In this document: piece after piece, positions 16,215-24,795 of the stretch
How the letters are laid out: the number at the start of each line of letters is the position of its first letter
How positions within the stretch are numbered: position 1 is the first letter of the stretch
From: an uncultured Dysosmobacter sp.
GTDB lineage: Bacteria > Bacillota > Clostridia > Oscillospirales > Oscillospiraceae
Assembly (NCBI RefSeq): GCF_947631165.1
Contig: NZ_CANRKH010000025.1
Span: forward strand, 1-41,237
DNA: 41,237 bases
Direction: 5' to 3'
Notes under the pieces: model-generated
What the model saw: the letters and a program-made list of their open reading frames with translations, nothing else
The model's database searches: none
What the model was told of the DNA's origin: nothing
Made by a program: the position numbers and the translations under genes

Positions 16215-17015
16215 TCATTTCAGATCTGCATTTTTCTCATACGCCGCGATGACGGCATCCATCACCGCGCCCCGGAAGCCCGCTTCCTCCAGCACACGGA
16301 CGCCCTGGATGGTGGTGCCGCCGGGGGAGCAGACGGCGTCCTTCAGCGCGCCGGGGTGCTGTTCGCTCTCCAGCACCAGCCGGGCGGAGCCGGCCACCAT
16401 CTGGGCGGCGTATTCCAGCGCCGCCGCCCGGGGCAAGCCGCAGGCCACGCCGCCATCCGCCAGAGCCTCGATGAAGAGGTCCACAAAGGCGGGACCGCAG
16501 CCGGACACGGCGGAGCCGGCGTCGATCAGGCGCTCCGGCAGGGGAGAGAAGCGGCCCGCGCCGGCCATGGCGTCCAGGAACGCGCTCTCCTCCTCTTTTG
16601 TCACGCCCTTGCCGCAGGCGTAGAGGATCATGCCCTCCCCAATGGAGGCGGGGGTGTTGGGCATGACGCGGATGACGGGATACTGGCCGCCTGCCAGCTC
16701 CTGGATGCGGACAATGGTCAGGCCAGCCGCCATGGTCACCAGTACGAAGCGGCTTTGGCGCTTCGCCAGAATGGGGCCGATCTCCGCCAGCAGGTCTGCC
16801 ATCATCTGGGGCTTGACGCCTAGGAAGATGCAGTCCGCCTGTTCCGCCACGGCGGTGTTGTCCGCCGTCCGGCAGCCCAGCTCCGCCGCCAGGGCGGCCG
16901 CTTTTTCCGCCGTGCGGTTGGCCAGAAGAATTCGATCGCCGGAAAGGCGCTTGCGGGCCGCCCGGGCCAAAGCACCGCCCATATTGCCGGTGCCGATAAA
17001 ACCCAATGTTTTCAT
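16215..17015 (-). CDS. proC: Pyrroline-5-carboxylate reductase
   Basis: Catalyses the last step of proline synthesis, NAD(P)H-dependent reduction of pyrroline-5-carboxylate. The protein has the N-terminal nucleotide fold GFIGTGNMGGAL, the VKPQ motif, VRVMPNTPA and the C-terminal DAVCSPGGTTIQGV signature, with 266 residues as usual. The open frame extends far upstream, but the ATG at 17015 with an AAGGAAGG site and standard N-terminus is the real start. It lies in a minus-strand proline cluster after proB and proA, separated from proA by a broken membrane gene. Confidence 0.96.
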   Translation of the reverse strand: MKTLGFIGTGNMGGALARAARKRLSGDRILLANRTAEKAAALAAELGCRTADNTAVAEQADCIFLGVKPQMMADLLAEIGPILAKRQSRFVLVTMAAGLTIVRIQELAGGQYPVIRVMPNTPASIGEGMILYACGKGVTKEEESAFLDAMAGAGRFSPLPERLIDAGSAVSGCGPAFVDLFIEALADGGVACGLPRAAALEYAAQMVAGSARLVLESEQHPGALKDAVCSPGGTTIQGVRVLEEAGFRGAVMDAVIAAYEKNADLK

Positions 17016-17071
17016 AAGATCATCCTTCCTTTGGGGGCTTTCGGCCCCGTTTGTTATTTCGAAGACGGAAA

Positions 17072-17467
17072 TTAAGATGCGGCGGAGCAGACGCCCATGG
17101 GCAGGGCGGCGGCACAGAAAAACAGCCTTTCCTGCCACGGTCCGCTCCCCCGGGGATAGGCGTTCTGGACCAGCAGCCGGAACAGCACAATTGCGGCCGG
17201 GGCGGTGAACTACACCGCGAAGACCAGCAGGACAAATGTGTTGGCCCGTCCCGGCTGCCTCCCAAGCTTCCAGAGGAAGACTGAGAAACAGATGACGCCC
17301 AGGACGATCAAAACGGGTCGGGCCGGGGCGACTCTCAGCCAGCTCAGCGCGGTCAGCGCCAGAAAGGCGGCGATCAGCGAGGCCCGGAGAGCCAGTGGCT
17401 TTTTCCAATGGAAGGCGATGCCGCTCAGCCCCAGTCCTATGAGAAGGTCGATCAACCAATCAGGCAT
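17072..17467 (-). pseudogene. Small membrane protein gene interrupted by an in-frame TAG
   Basis: The ATG at 17467 has a GGGAGGAA site and begins MPDWLIDLLIGLGLSG. The frame encodes two or three hydrophobic segments and stops at TAG (17210-17212). The same frame continues past that codon for 45 more residues with hydrophobic, coding-like sequence (FTAPAAIVLFRLLVQNAY and FFCAAALPMGVCSAAS) to a TAA at 17072-17074. I read this as one gene broken by a recent nonsense mutation. A short functional 84-residue protein is the alternative. Its function is not recognised. It sits between proA and proC on their strand. Confidence 0.55.
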
Positions 17468-17522
17468 TGTTGTTCCTCCCCACTCTCCCAAATTTTGTAT
17501 TTCTCATTCCCAATTGTCAATT

Positions 17523-18770
17523 TTACCGCACCTGTCCCTCACCGTAGACGACGTATTTGCAGCTGGTCAGCTCCTCCAGGCCCATGGGGCCTCTGGCGTG
17601 CATCTTCTGGGTCGAGATGCCGATCTCGGCTCCCAGGCCGAACTCGCCGCCGTCGGTGAAGCGGGTGGAGGCGTTGACATACACCGCCGCCGCGTCCACA
17701 CGGTCCAGGAAGCGCTGGGCCTTGAAGTAGTTTTTCGTCAGAATGGCCTCGGAGTGGCCGGTGCCGTGGGCATTGATGAAATCCACGGCCTCGTCCATGC
17801 CGCCCACGGTGCGGACGGCCAGGATGTAGTCGTCATACTCCGCGTCCCAGTCGCTCTCCGCGGCGGGAAGGGCGCGGGTCCCGAGAACGGCCAGGGCTTC
17901 TTCGTCGGCCCGCAGCTCCACGCCCTTTTCATCCAGCAGAGGCAGAGCCCGCTTCCAGAAGTCCGCCGCGACGTCCCGGTGGACCAGCACGCACTCCACA
18001 GCGTTGCACACCGAGGGACGGGAGCACTTGGCGTTGAACAGGATTTTGGCGGCCATGTCCAGGTCCGCCTCATCGTCCACATAGATGTGGCACACGCCCT
18101 CGCCGGTGCGGATGACGGGAACGCTGGCCTCCTTCGCCACGGCCCGGATCAGTCCCGCGCCGCCCCGGGGGATCAGCACGTCCACATAGCCGTCCAGATG
18201 CATCAGCTCGCCCGCGGTCTCATGGCTGGTGTCCTGCACCAGAGAGACACAGTCCTCCGGCAGGCCCACGGAGGCCAGGGCCTGGCGCATCAGGGCCGTT
18301 ACGCAGCGGTTGGAGCGGATGGCCTCCTTGCCGCCGCGGAGGATGCACACGTTGCCGGATTTCAGGCACAGGGCCGTCGCGTCCACGGTGACGTTGGGCC
18401 GGGACTCGAAGATGATGGCAATGACGCCCAGCGGGACCCGGCGGCGGCTGATGATGAGGCCGTTGGGCCGGGTCTCCGTCTTGTCGGCCCGGCCGATGGG
18501 GTCGGGGAGAGCGGTCACCTGGCGGACGGCGGCAACGATGCCCGCCACCCGCTCCGGAGTGAGGGTCAGCCGGTCCAGCATGGCGGGAGCCATGCCCGCC
18601 TCCCGGGCGGCGGCGATATCCTCGGCGTTGGCGGAGAGCCATTCGGCCTGCCGCTCCGTGAGAATGTTTGCAATAGCTTCCAGAGCCTGATTTTTTTTGG
18701 CGGTGCCAGCGGTGGCCAGGGTGTAGCTGGCGGCCTTCGCCGCAGCGCCCTGCTGCTGCAATGCGGTCAT
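17523..18770 (-). CDS. proA: Gamma-glutamyl phosphate reductase
   Basis: Second step of proline synthesis: NADPH reduction of glutamyl-5-phosphate to the semialdehyde. The aldehyde-dehydrogenase-type fold is shown by IFESRPNVTVDATALCLKSG (family signature, seen in two parts), NVCILRGGKEA, the catalytic Cys region KCSRPSVCNA and GLGAEIGISTQKMHARGPMG. At 415 residues it has the normal length. The ATG at 18770 follows a GGGGGGT site; an in-frame extension to 18830 would run into low-complexity sequence and is unlikely. It follows proB by 75 bp. Confidence 0.96.
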   Translation of the reverse strand: MTALQQQGAAAKAASYTLATAGTAKKNQALEAIANILTERQAEWLSANAEDIAAAREAGMAPAMLDRLTLTPERVAGIVAAVRQVTALPDPIGRADKTETRPNGLIISRRRVPLGVIAIIFESRPNVTVDATALCLKSGNVCILRGGKEAIRSNRCVTALMRQALASVGLPEDCVSLVQDTSHETAGELMHLDGYVDVLIPRGGAGLIRAVAKEASVPVIRTGEGVCHIYVDDEADLDMAAKILFNAKCSRPSVCNAVECVLVHRDVAADFWKRALPLLDEKGVELRADEEALAVLGTRALPAAESDWDAEYDDYILAVRTVGGMDEAVDFINAHGTGHSEAILTKNYFKAQRFLDRVDAAAVYVNASTRFTDGGEFGLGAEIGISTQKMHARGPMGLEELTSCKYVVYGEGQVR

Positions 18771-18782
18771 AAAAATACCCCC

Positions 18783-18862
18783 CGTTTTGAGATAAGAGAT
18801 GAAAAATAAGAGATAGAAGCAAGAAGACAAGAGATAAAGTATCTTTTATCTTTTATCTGTAA
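18783..18862. repeat. Low-complexity AGATAAGAG-type repeats between proB and proA
   Basis: The stretch is made of degenerate copies of (A)AGATAAGAG/AAAAGATA in one direction, strikingly unlike the GC-rich genes on both sides. It covers the end of proB and the spacer before proA. Similar AT-rich microrepeats occur at 17492-17526 and 28682-28709. No palindrome strong enough for a terminator is formed. Confidence 0.6.
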
Positions 18863-19649
18863 GGAACCGCGTCCCGATGTCCTGTCCCTCTACGATGCCG
18901 TAGAGGTCCTCCATCCGCGCTCCATTGGTGATGACCATGTCGCACCCCGCGGCCATGGCGATGCGGGCGGCGGAGAGCTTGGTGGCCATGCCGCCAGTGC
19001 CTCGCCAGGTGCCGGCGCCGCCGGCCATCTCCAGGATGTCCGGCGTCAGCTCCGTGACACGGTGCAGCAGCTTGGCGCCCGGGCAGGTCTTGGGGTCGGC
19101 ATCGTAGAGGCCGTCGATGTCGCTGAGCAGCACCAGCAGGTCTGCCCGGCACAGCTCCGCCACGATGGCGGAAAGAGTGTCGTTGTCGCCCAGCACCTTA
19201 TGGTGGCCGGTCTCGATCTCGGCGGAGGACACAGAGTCGTTCTCGTTGACCACCGGGATGACGCCCATTTCCAGCAGGGCGGAGAAGGTGCTGCGGAGAT
19301 GCTTTGCCCGGTCCGGGGCCTCCACGTCGTCTCCAGTCAGCAGGATCTGGGCCATGGAGCGGTTGTACTCGGAAAAGAGCTTGTCATAGATGTGCATCAT
19401 GCGGCACTGGCCCACGGCGGCGGCCGCTTGCTTCATCCGCAGCTCTCTGGGCCGCTCTACCAGTCCCAGGCGGGCGGTTCCCACGGCGATGGCGCCGGAA
19501 GTCACCAAAATCACCTCGTGGCCCGCGCCGCTGAGGTCCGCCAGGACCCGCACCAGATGCTCCATGCTTCTCAGGTCCAGGCTGCCGGAGTCATGGGTGA
19601 GGGTGGAAGTGCCGACCTTCACCACGATGCGCTGCTTGTTCTGTTCCAA
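18846..19649 (-). CDS. proB: Glutamate 5-kinase
   Basis: First step of proline synthesis, ATP-dependent phosphorylation of glutamate. The amino-acid-kinase fold begins IVVKVGTSTLTHDSGSL and includes VTSGAIAVG, NENDSVS and LLSDIDGLYDADP. At 267 residues it lacks the C-terminal PUA domain, as in many Firmicutes. The likely start is the TTG at 19649, 8 nt after AAGGAGG; upstream in-frame codons would add about 18 cysteine-containing residues without a site. The last codons run into the low-complexity repeat. Confidence 0.95.
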   Translation of the reverse strand: MEQNKQRIVVKVGTSTLTHDSGSLDLRSMEHLVRVLADLSGAGHEVILVTSGAIAVGTARLGLVERPRELRMKQAAAAVGQCRMMHIYDKLFSEYNRSMAQILLTGDDVEAPDRAKHLRSTFSALLEMGVIPVVNENDSVSSAEIETGHHKVLGDNDTLSAIVAELCRADLLVLLSDIDGLYDADPKTCPGAKLLHRVTELTPDILEMAGGAGTWRGTGGMATKLSAARIAMAAGCDMVITNGARMEDLYGIVEGQDIGTRFLTDKR

Positions 19650-19793
19650 TGGGAACGCCTCCTTATTCTGCCAGCATTTCAAAATACAACAACATGATAC
19701 CATACCTGATGGAAAAAAGAAAGGCCGCCCTGTGTGTACTTTTCATAAAAGTGCAGACAATACTCCCAGTGGATAAAGGGGAAAGAGAGGAAT

Positions 19794-20501
19794 ATGATGA
19801 CTGAAAACACCAAACCGATTCAGCCGGAGCAGGAGAACAGCTCCGAAAGCAAGGAGACTGCCCAGGGCATCCTGGACTTTGGCTCCGCCCTGACCCGGAC
19901 GCCCCACGGAACGGTGTACTGCCTGACCATCATCGGCCAGATCGAGGGCCACAATGCCGCCGGGGGCAGCGCCAAGACCACCAAGTATGAGCATGTCCTG
20001 CCCCTGCTGGCCAAGCTGGAGGAGAGCGAAGAGGTGGACGGGGTCCTGTTTTTGCTGAACACTGTGGGCGGCGACGTGGAGGCGGGCCTTGCCATCGCGG
20101 AGCTGATCGCCGGGATGACCAAGCCCACGGTCTCCATCGTGCTGGGGGGCAGCCACTCCATCGGCGTGCCGCTGGCGGTGGCGGCCAAACGGAGCTTCGC
20201 CGTACCCAGCGCCGCCATGACCATCCACCCGGTCCGCATGAGCGGTACCGTCATCGCGGCTCCCCAGACCTACTCCTATTTCCAGAGGCTCCAGGAGCGG
20301 ATCGTGGCCTTTGTCTCCGGCCACAGCCACATCAGCGGGGAGGAATTCCAAGCCCTGATGCTGAAAAAAGACGACATGGCCGCCGACGTGGGCAGCGTGA
20401 TCTACGGCGAGGAGGCCGTCCGGCTGGGACTGATCGATCAGGTGGGCGGTTTGTCCGAGGGGTTGCAGTGCCTGTACCGGCAGATCCGGGAGCGGCGCTG
20501 A
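19794..20501 (+). CDS. tepA: ClpP-family serine protease, TepA type
   Basis: A 235-residue protein with the ClpP/crotonase fold. The catalytic Ser lies in GGSHSIGVPLAVAA, the His in TIHPVR, with the NTVGGDVEAGLAIAELI strand typical of TepA/YmfB (translocation-enhancing protein) of Bacillus. TepA-type proteases are thought to remove signal peptides or translocation intermediates at the inner membrane face. A hydrophilic 30-residue N-terminal extension precedes the fold. It is divergent from proB and has an AGAGAGGA site. Function in this organism is inferred from the family. Confidence 0.85.
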   Translation: MMTENTKPIQPEQENSSESKETAQGILDFGSALTRTPHGTVYCLTIIGQIEGHNAAGGSAKTTKYEHVLPLLAKLEESEEVDGVLFLLNTVGGDVEAGLAIAELIAGMTKPTVSIVLGGSHSIGVPLAVAAKRSFAVPSAAMTIHPVRMSGTVIAAPQTYSYFQRLQERIVAFVSGHSHISGEEFQALMLKKDDMAADVGSVIYGEEAVRLGLIDQVGGLSEGLQCLYRQIRERR

Positions 20502-20598
20502 TAGGGCCGTAAAAACAGCCGGGCGTTGTATGAAATGGATCTGGGATGACGTATTTTTCTGCGATGCGGGAAAAACACAGAATATTGTCAACAGAGCA

Positions 20599-20626
20599 TT
20601 GACATTTTTCAAGATTTTGTTATGAT
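20599..20626 (+). promoter_or_regulatory. Sigma-A promoter of the threonine ammonia-lyase gene
   Basis: TTGACA (20599-20604) and TATGAT (20621-20626) are separated by 16 bp, about 60 bp before the start codon. No T-box or attenuator was recognised in the short leader. Confidence 0.8.
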
Positions 20627-20685
20627 AGTATCCAATCAACTTCCCAGCCAGGGGACTGAAATACCGAATAAAGAGGATACTGCCC

Positions 20686-21906
20686 ATGCTCACACTGGAT
20701 CAATTTAAGGAGGCCCGCGGCGTATTGCAGGGCGTCATCTCCAAAACCAACCTGGTTTACAGCAAATACTTCTCCGAGCTTTGCGGGAACCAGGTGTACA
20801 TGAAGCCTGAGAATCTGCAGGTCACCGGAGCCTATAAGATCCGGGGCGCTTACTATAAGACCACCAAGCTGACGGAGGAGCAGAAGGCCCACGGCCTCAT
20901 CACCGCCTCCGCCGGAAACCACGCCCAGGGCGTGGCCTATGCCGCCCAGGTGGCGGGGGTCAAGGCCACGGTGGTGATGCCCACCACCACGCCGCTGATG
21001 AAGGTCAACCACACCAAGGAGTACGGCGCGGAGGTCATTCTCCACGGCGCCGTGTTTGATGACGCGGCGGAGCACGCCATGCATCTGGCGGCGGAGCGGG
21101 GCATGACCTATATCCCGCCCTTCAACGACCTGGACATCGCCTGCGGCCAGGGAACCATTGCCTATGAGATCTTCCAGGCCCTGCCGGATGTGGACATCAT
21201 TCTGGTGCCCATCGGCGGCGGCGGACTGGCGGCGGGCGTCTCGACCCTGGCGAAGCTGCTGAATCCCCATGTGAAGGTCATCGGCGTGGAGCCTACAGGG
21301 GCCGCCTCCATGAAGGCCTCCATCGAGGCGGGCCATGTGGTGACGTTGCCCTCCGCCGTCACCATTGCCGACGGCGTGGCGGTGCGGACGCCGGGAGATG
21401 TGGTGTTCCCCTACATCCAGCAGAACATCGACGAATTCATGACCATTGAGGACAGCGAACTGGTGGAGGCTTTCCTGGACATCATGGAGAACCACAAGAT
21501 GATCGTGGAGAACGCGGGATTGCTGTCTGTTGCGGCGCTGAAGCACCTGGACTGTAAGGGCAAGAATGTGGTCTCCATCCTCTCCGGCGGCAATATGGAC
21601 GTTATTACCATGTCCAGCCTGGTGCAGCACGGTCTCATCAGCCGGGGACGGGTGTTCACCTTCTCCGTCATGCTGCCGGACCGCCCCGGCGAGCTGCTGC
21701 GGGTGGCGGAGGTCGTGGCCCGGGAGAACGGCAACATCATCAAGCTGGAGCACAACCAGTTCGTCAACATCAACCGCCAGAGCCGTGTGGAGCTGCGGGT
21801 GACTCTGGAGGCCTTTGGCCACGAGCATAAGACTGCCATCCTGGAGGCGCTGCATCAGGCGGGCTATGACGCCAGCCTGGTGGGGCCCAACAGCATTTAC
21901 AGTTGA
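20686..21906 (+). CDS. ilvA: Threonine ammonia-lyase
   Basis: PLP enzyme that deaminates threonine to 2-oxobutanoate. Lys51 in TGAYKIRGA binds PLP, and GGGGLAAG binds its phosphate; ASAGNHAQGVAYAA is the substrate loop. Residues from about 325 form an ACT-like regulatory domain (FSVMLPDRPGELLRV). At 406 residues it is of the single-ACT class that covers biosynthetic and catabolic enzymes (ilvA/tdcB), so the symbol is provisional. It is transcribed alone from the promoter at 20599 and ends at a hairpin. Confidence 0.92.
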   Translation: MLTLDQFKEARGVLQGVISKTNLVYSKYFSELCGNQVYMKPENLQVTGAYKIRGAYYKTTKLTEEQKAHGLITASAGNHAQGVAYAAQVAGVKATVVMPTTTPLMKVNHTKEYGAEVILHGAVFDDAAEHAMHLAAERGMTYIPPFNDLDIACGQGTIAYEIFQALPDVDIILVPIGGGGLAAGVSTLAKLLNPHVKVIGVEPTGAASMKASIEAGHVVTLPSAVTIADGVAVRTPGDVVFPYIQQNIDEFMTIEDSELVEAFLDIMENHKMIVENAGLLSVAALKHLDCKGKNVVSILSGGNMDVITMSSLVQHGLISRGRVFTFSVMLPDRPGELLRVAEVVARENGNIIKLEHNQFVNINRQSRVELRVTLEAFGHEHKTAILEALHQAGYDASLVGPNSIYS

Positions 21907-21913
21907 TCGCACT

Positions 21914-21946
21914 TCGCCGCCGGAATAGTCCGGCGGCGAGCTTTTG
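21914..21946 (+). terminator. Terminator after the threonine ammonia-lyase gene
   Basis: A 10-bp GC-rich stem (21914-21923 with 21930-21939) with a 6-nt loop is followed by GCTTTTG. The T run is short, so efficiency is uncertain. Confidence 0.65.
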
Positions 21947-21966
21947 CCTTGATAAGTAAAATATAC

Positions 21967-21995
21967 TTGACAAAAAGAAATAGATAAATTACAAT
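21967..21995 (+). promoter_or_regulatory. Consensus sigma-A promoter for the membrane-protein/XRE operon
   Basis: TTGACA (21967-21972) and TACAAT (21990-21995) are spaced by exactly 17 bp. The leader to the first start codon is about 130 nt long. Confidence 0.85.
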
Positions 21996-22131
21996 ATGAC
22001 CATCAAAGCCCCCGCCCATCAGGCAAAAAACAAAAGATCTTATTTGGATGCGGGCGTGATCGCCGCGGCCTTTTCGCCGCTGGTGAGCAGCGCGGCAGAG
22101 ACGAGAGAGACGGAGCAAAGGAGGATGTTTT

Positions 22132-22656
22132 ATGGAATATCGTTTTGGATTCCTGCTGGGTCTGGCCGCGGGCGTCACGGCGGGCTTGGTGCTTTTGATG
22201 GTGCTGTTCAAGAAAAAGGTGCTGGACATGCACTTTGACGAGCGGCAGGAGCGGGCACGGGGCAAGGCGTATCAATACGGCTTTCTGACCCTGGCGGCAG
22301 TGATGCTTGCGCTGGGCAGTGTGGACGCGGCGGGTTTCCACTGGTGCGACCTAATGGCGGGCATGACCCTCTGCATTTGTGCAGGGACGCTGGTGTTTGC
22401 GGCGGCCGCCATCTGGAAGGACGCCTATCTGGGCCTTTACGAGACACCCTGGAAGGTGGCGGCGCTGTTCGCGGTGCTGAGCGTGTGTAATCTGAGCATC
22501 GGCATGAGCAGCCTGATGAGCGGACGTGTGGTGGAGGATGGCGTGCTGACCTTTCGAGCCGCCAATCTGCTGCTGGGGGCGCTGCTGCTGGTGATCCTAG
22601 GGCTCTACGCCCTGCGGTGCTTGACCCGCCGGGAGACGGAGGAGGACGGGGAATGA
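22132..22656 (+). CDS. Four-helix membrane protein with DERQ motif
   Basis: A 174-residue integral membrane protein: one N-terminal segment, a cytoplasmic stretch with the motif FDERQERARGKAYQYGF (about residues 35-51), then about four further hydrophobic segments and an acidic tail. It is a paralogue of the next gene, sharing the DERQE-AR-AY-YGFLTLA stretch and the later AIWKDAYLxLYExPW motif. Families of this kind (DUF2178/DUF3796-like) commonly sit next to small XRE regulators, as here. The biochemical function is unknown. It overlaps the next gene by 4 nt. Confidence 0.75.
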   Translation: MEYRFGFLLGLAAGVTAGLVLLMVLFKKKVLDMHFDERQERARGKAYQYGFLTLAAVMLALGSVDAAGFHWCDLMAGMTLCICAGTLVFAAAAIWKDAYLGLYETPWKVAALFAVLSVCNLSIGMSSLMSGRVVEDGVLTFRAANLLLGALLLVILGLYALRCLTRRETEEDGE

Positions 22657-23162
22657 ATGGACTGCTCCTGATAGCGGTGCTCCTTATCGCGTGGCTGGGC
22701 CTGGCCTGCTATTTCTGGCAGCGGGAGCGGGGGCCGAAGGCGGCCTATGACGAGCGGCAGGAACAGGCCCGGGGCTTGGCCTACAAATACGGTTTTTTGA
22801 CTCTGGCGGTCTGCGTGTGCCTCCTTGACACGGTGCTGACCCTGTTTCCCTGGATCGGAACGGAGGCGGGGGGCTTCTTTTGTCTGGACCTGGGCGTCAC
22901 GGTGTTTGCTGTGACGGCTATCTGGAAGGACGCCTATCTGCGGCTGTACGAAAAGCCGTGGGAGGTCGTGACCATGTGGGGCCTGTGCGGCCTGGGAGGA
23001 CTTCTTTACGGCGTGTTCTCTTTACGGAAAGAGGGCCTGCTGGTGGACGGGATGCTGAATCTTTCCGCCGTGCTGATAGTCATCAGCGGGTCGGTCCTGC
23101 TGACTCTGGCAGTGTTTCTGTACAGGCGGCGGGCCGCCGGGCGGGAGGATGAGGAGCCATGA
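22653..23162 (+). CDS. Second DERQ-motif membrane protein (paralogue)
   Basis: A 169-residue paralogue of the preceding protein, with YDERQEQARGLAYKYGFLTL after the first membrane segment and AIWKDAYLRLYEKPWE further on. The ATG at 22653 overlaps the previous stop (ATGA) and has a GGAGG site; an upstream in-frame start at 22617 would add a glycine-rich stretch and is unlikely. The stop overlaps the following XRE gene by 4 nt. Two tandem copies suggest a heteromeric pair or duplication. No function can be assigned. Confidence 0.75.
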   Translation: MNGLLLIAVLLIAWLGLACYFWQRERGPKAAYDERQEQARGLAYKYGFLTLAVCVCLLDTVLTLFPWIGTEAGGFFCLDLGVTVFAVTAIWKDAYLRLYEKPWEVVTMWGLCGLGGLLYGVFSLRKEGLLVDGMLNLSAVLIVISGSVLLTLAVFLYRRRAAGREDEEP

Positions 23163-23350
23163 AAAACCTGCGCTTGAAATCCGCCCGGGCAGCCATGGAC
23201 ATGAGCCAGCAGCAGCTGGCAGACGCCGTAGGCGTCTCCCGCCAGACCATCAACGCCATCGAAAAGGGGGATTACAATCCCACCATCAGGCTGTGCGTGG
23301 CCATCTGCCGGACCTTGGGCAAGACCTTGGATGAGCTGTTCTGGGAGTAA
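23159..23350 (+). CDS. Small XRE-family regulator (YozG-like)
   Basis: A 63-residue protein that is essentially one helix-turn-helix domain: QQQLADAVGVSRQTINAIEKGDYNP is its core, followed by a helix ending TLDELFWE. This matches the small YozG-like regulators that accompany membrane proteins with DERQ motifs. It is the third gene of the operon, translationally coupled by a 4-nt overlap, and probably regulates its own operon. It ends before a strong terminator shared with the opposing TusA gene. Confidence 0.88.
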   Translation: MKNLRLKSARAAMDMSQQQLADAVGVSRQTINAIEKGDYNPTIRLCVAICRTLGKTLDELFWE

Positions 23351-23374
23351 AAATCAGGAGATACGGGCAGAAAC

Positions 23375-23408
23375 AAAAGGACTTCGGGAAAGCCCCGAAG
23401 TCCTTTTT
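23375..23408. terminator. Bidirectional terminator
   Basis: AAAAGGACTTCGGG (23375-23388) pairs with CCCCGAAGTCCTTTTT (23393-23408). The A run on one side and T run on the other serve both the plus-strand XRE operon and the minus-strand selenium/sulfur operon, whose last stop codon is only a few bases away. Confidence 0.88.
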
Positions 23409-23410
23409 GA

Positions 23411-23614
23411 TCATTTTGTCAGCGTCAGCGTGAAGTCGGAGCCATCCTCGGCAACGGCCACTTGATAGCCCTGGGAGCGGGCGAAGCGCGTGATGTTTTC
23501 CACTGCCACCTGAGCGTCCGCCAGAACTTCCAGAGAAGCGGGTGCGCCATTTTTCAGCGCTTTCTGCACCATTACCACGGGAATGGGGCAGGAGAGACCT
23601 CTGGTGTCGATCAT
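23411..23614 (-). CDS. TusA-family sulfurtransferase-like protein
   Basis: A 67-residue protein of the TusA/SirA/YeeD family. The CPxP motif is in GLSCPIPVV with the active Cys at residue 9, which carries persulfide (or selenide) in family members. It overlaps the upstream yedE-type gene by 4 nt, and YedE/YeeE channels together with TusA-like partners are known to take up thiosulfate or handle selenium. It is the last gene of the minus-strand operon. Confidence 0.88.
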   Translation of the reverse strand: MIDTRGLSCPIPVVMVQKALKNGAPASLEVLADAQVAVENITRFARSQGYQVAVAEDGSDFTLTLTK

Positions 23615-24717
23615 TGCGCGGCCTCCTTTCTGGGAAGATGGGTCACGGTGACGGCCAGCAGCACCAGAAAGCCAAAGACCACGGCGGCCATGCCGGCAGG
23701 GCTGGTGCCGCCCACCTTGTAAACGCCGTCCACCACGCTGTCGGCATTGCCCGCCAGACCGAAGTTGTGGGCCACGGCGGCGCCCACGATCATGCCCAGC
23801 ACGGTGACGGCGGCGTCGCCGCTGCCCTCGCCGGCCAGGATGAGCTGCCGCAGAGGGCAGCCGCCCAGCAGGATGGAGCCCCAGCCCGCCAGCGCCATGC
23901 CCAGGAAGGACCAGAGGTACTGGCTGTGGGCGATGGGTTGAGAGACGGCAGAGAGGTTGTAGTTCCCTAAAATCAGATTACCGATGGTGACGGTGATCCA
24001 GATAGCCAGGAAGCCCAGCAGCAGGTTGAAGTCCCGCAGCAGAAACACGTCCCGCAGGCCGCCGGCCATGCATAGGCGGCTCCGCTGGGCCATGACGCCC
24101 ACCGCCAGACCGGCGATCAGAGAGACGGCCAGCGGCGCATGCATGGAGCCGGGCCCCTCCTCAGAAAATTTCAGAAGGGCCGGAAAAACCGCCAGCAGCA
24201 CCAGGAGCACCGCCATCACGCCGGGGAACATGAAGCCCTCGCCGGTGGGGACGGGATAGGCCCTGCCCAGGGAAAAGCCCTTTTTCAAAAATACCACGCC
24301 CACCAGAATGCCCGCCAGGAAGCCCAGCAGGCCCGCCACAGCGGTGAGGTCGCCGCCGCCCAGGCGGATGACCATCCGCAGGGGGCAGCCCAGAAAGACC
24401 AGCGCGCCGATCATGACGAACAGGCCCACCACGAAGCGGCAGGCGGGGGAGGACCCGGCCTTGGCCTTGAATTCCTTGGCTGCCAGAGCCGCTACCATGG
24501 CGCCCAGCACGATGCCGATGATCTCCGGACGGATGTACTGCACCTTGGCGGCGCTGTGGAAGCCCAGGGCGCCGGCGATGTCCCGCTCGAAGCAGGCGAT
24601 GCAGAAGCCCATGTTCTTGGGATTGCCCAGGGCGGTCAGCGCCAGCGCGGCGATGCCCACCACCACGCCGGTCAGCAGGATGAGACCGTGTTCCCGAAGC
24701 CAGTTTTGTTTGTTCAT
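23611..24717 (-). CDS. yedE: YedE-family selenium/sulfur transporter-like membrane protein
   Basis: A 368-residue membrane protein with about ten hydrophobic segments and the internal duplication typical of the YeeE/YedE (DUF395) family. Conserved Cys motifs are seen: GFCIACFERD near the N-terminus, LGCPLRMVIRLGGGD, SRLCMAGGLRD and GGCPLRQLILAGEGSGD. Comparative genomics links YedE with selenium metabolism, while YeeE imports thiosulfate. The ATG at 24717 has an AGGAGTG site; the GTG at 24723 is too close to it. Neighbours TusA and DUF3343 strengthen a selenium/sulfur role. No selD or other sel gene is in the window. Confidence 0.9.
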   Translation of the reverse strand: MNKQNWLREHGLILLTGVVVGIAALALTALGNPKNMGFCIACFERDIAGALGFHSAAKVQYIRPEIIGIVLGAMVAALAAKEFKAKAGSSPACRFVVGLFVMIGALVFLGCPLRMVIRLGGGDLTAVAGLLGFLAGILVGVVFLKKGFSLGRAYPVPTGEGFMFPGVMAVLLVLLAVFPALLKFSEEGPGSMHAPLAVSLIAGLAVGVMAQRSRLCMAGGLRDVFLLRDFNLLLGFLAIWITVTIGNLILGNYNLSAVSQPIAHSQYLWSFLGMALAGWGSILLGGCPLRQLILAGEGSGDAAVTVLGMIVGAAVAHNFGLAGNADSVVDGVYKVGGTSPAGMAAVVFGFLVLLAVTVTHLPRKEAAQ

Positions 24718-24795
24718 ACACACACTCCTATCACTGTTTTTTAAAAAGAATAACGATACCCGCTGTCCGCTGAGGGCGGGAGACGGTTTCCTCCC

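Noticed and set aside
17210..17212. TAG as pyrrolysine or programmed read-through codon
   Set aside because: No read-through structure or pyl gene is visible, and the protein has no reason to carry pyrrolysine. A nonsense mutation is simpler.
17205..18809. Plus-strand frame of 534 residues opposite proA
   Set aside because: Antisense shadow of a well supported proA; rich in His, Gln and Gly without any recognisable domain.
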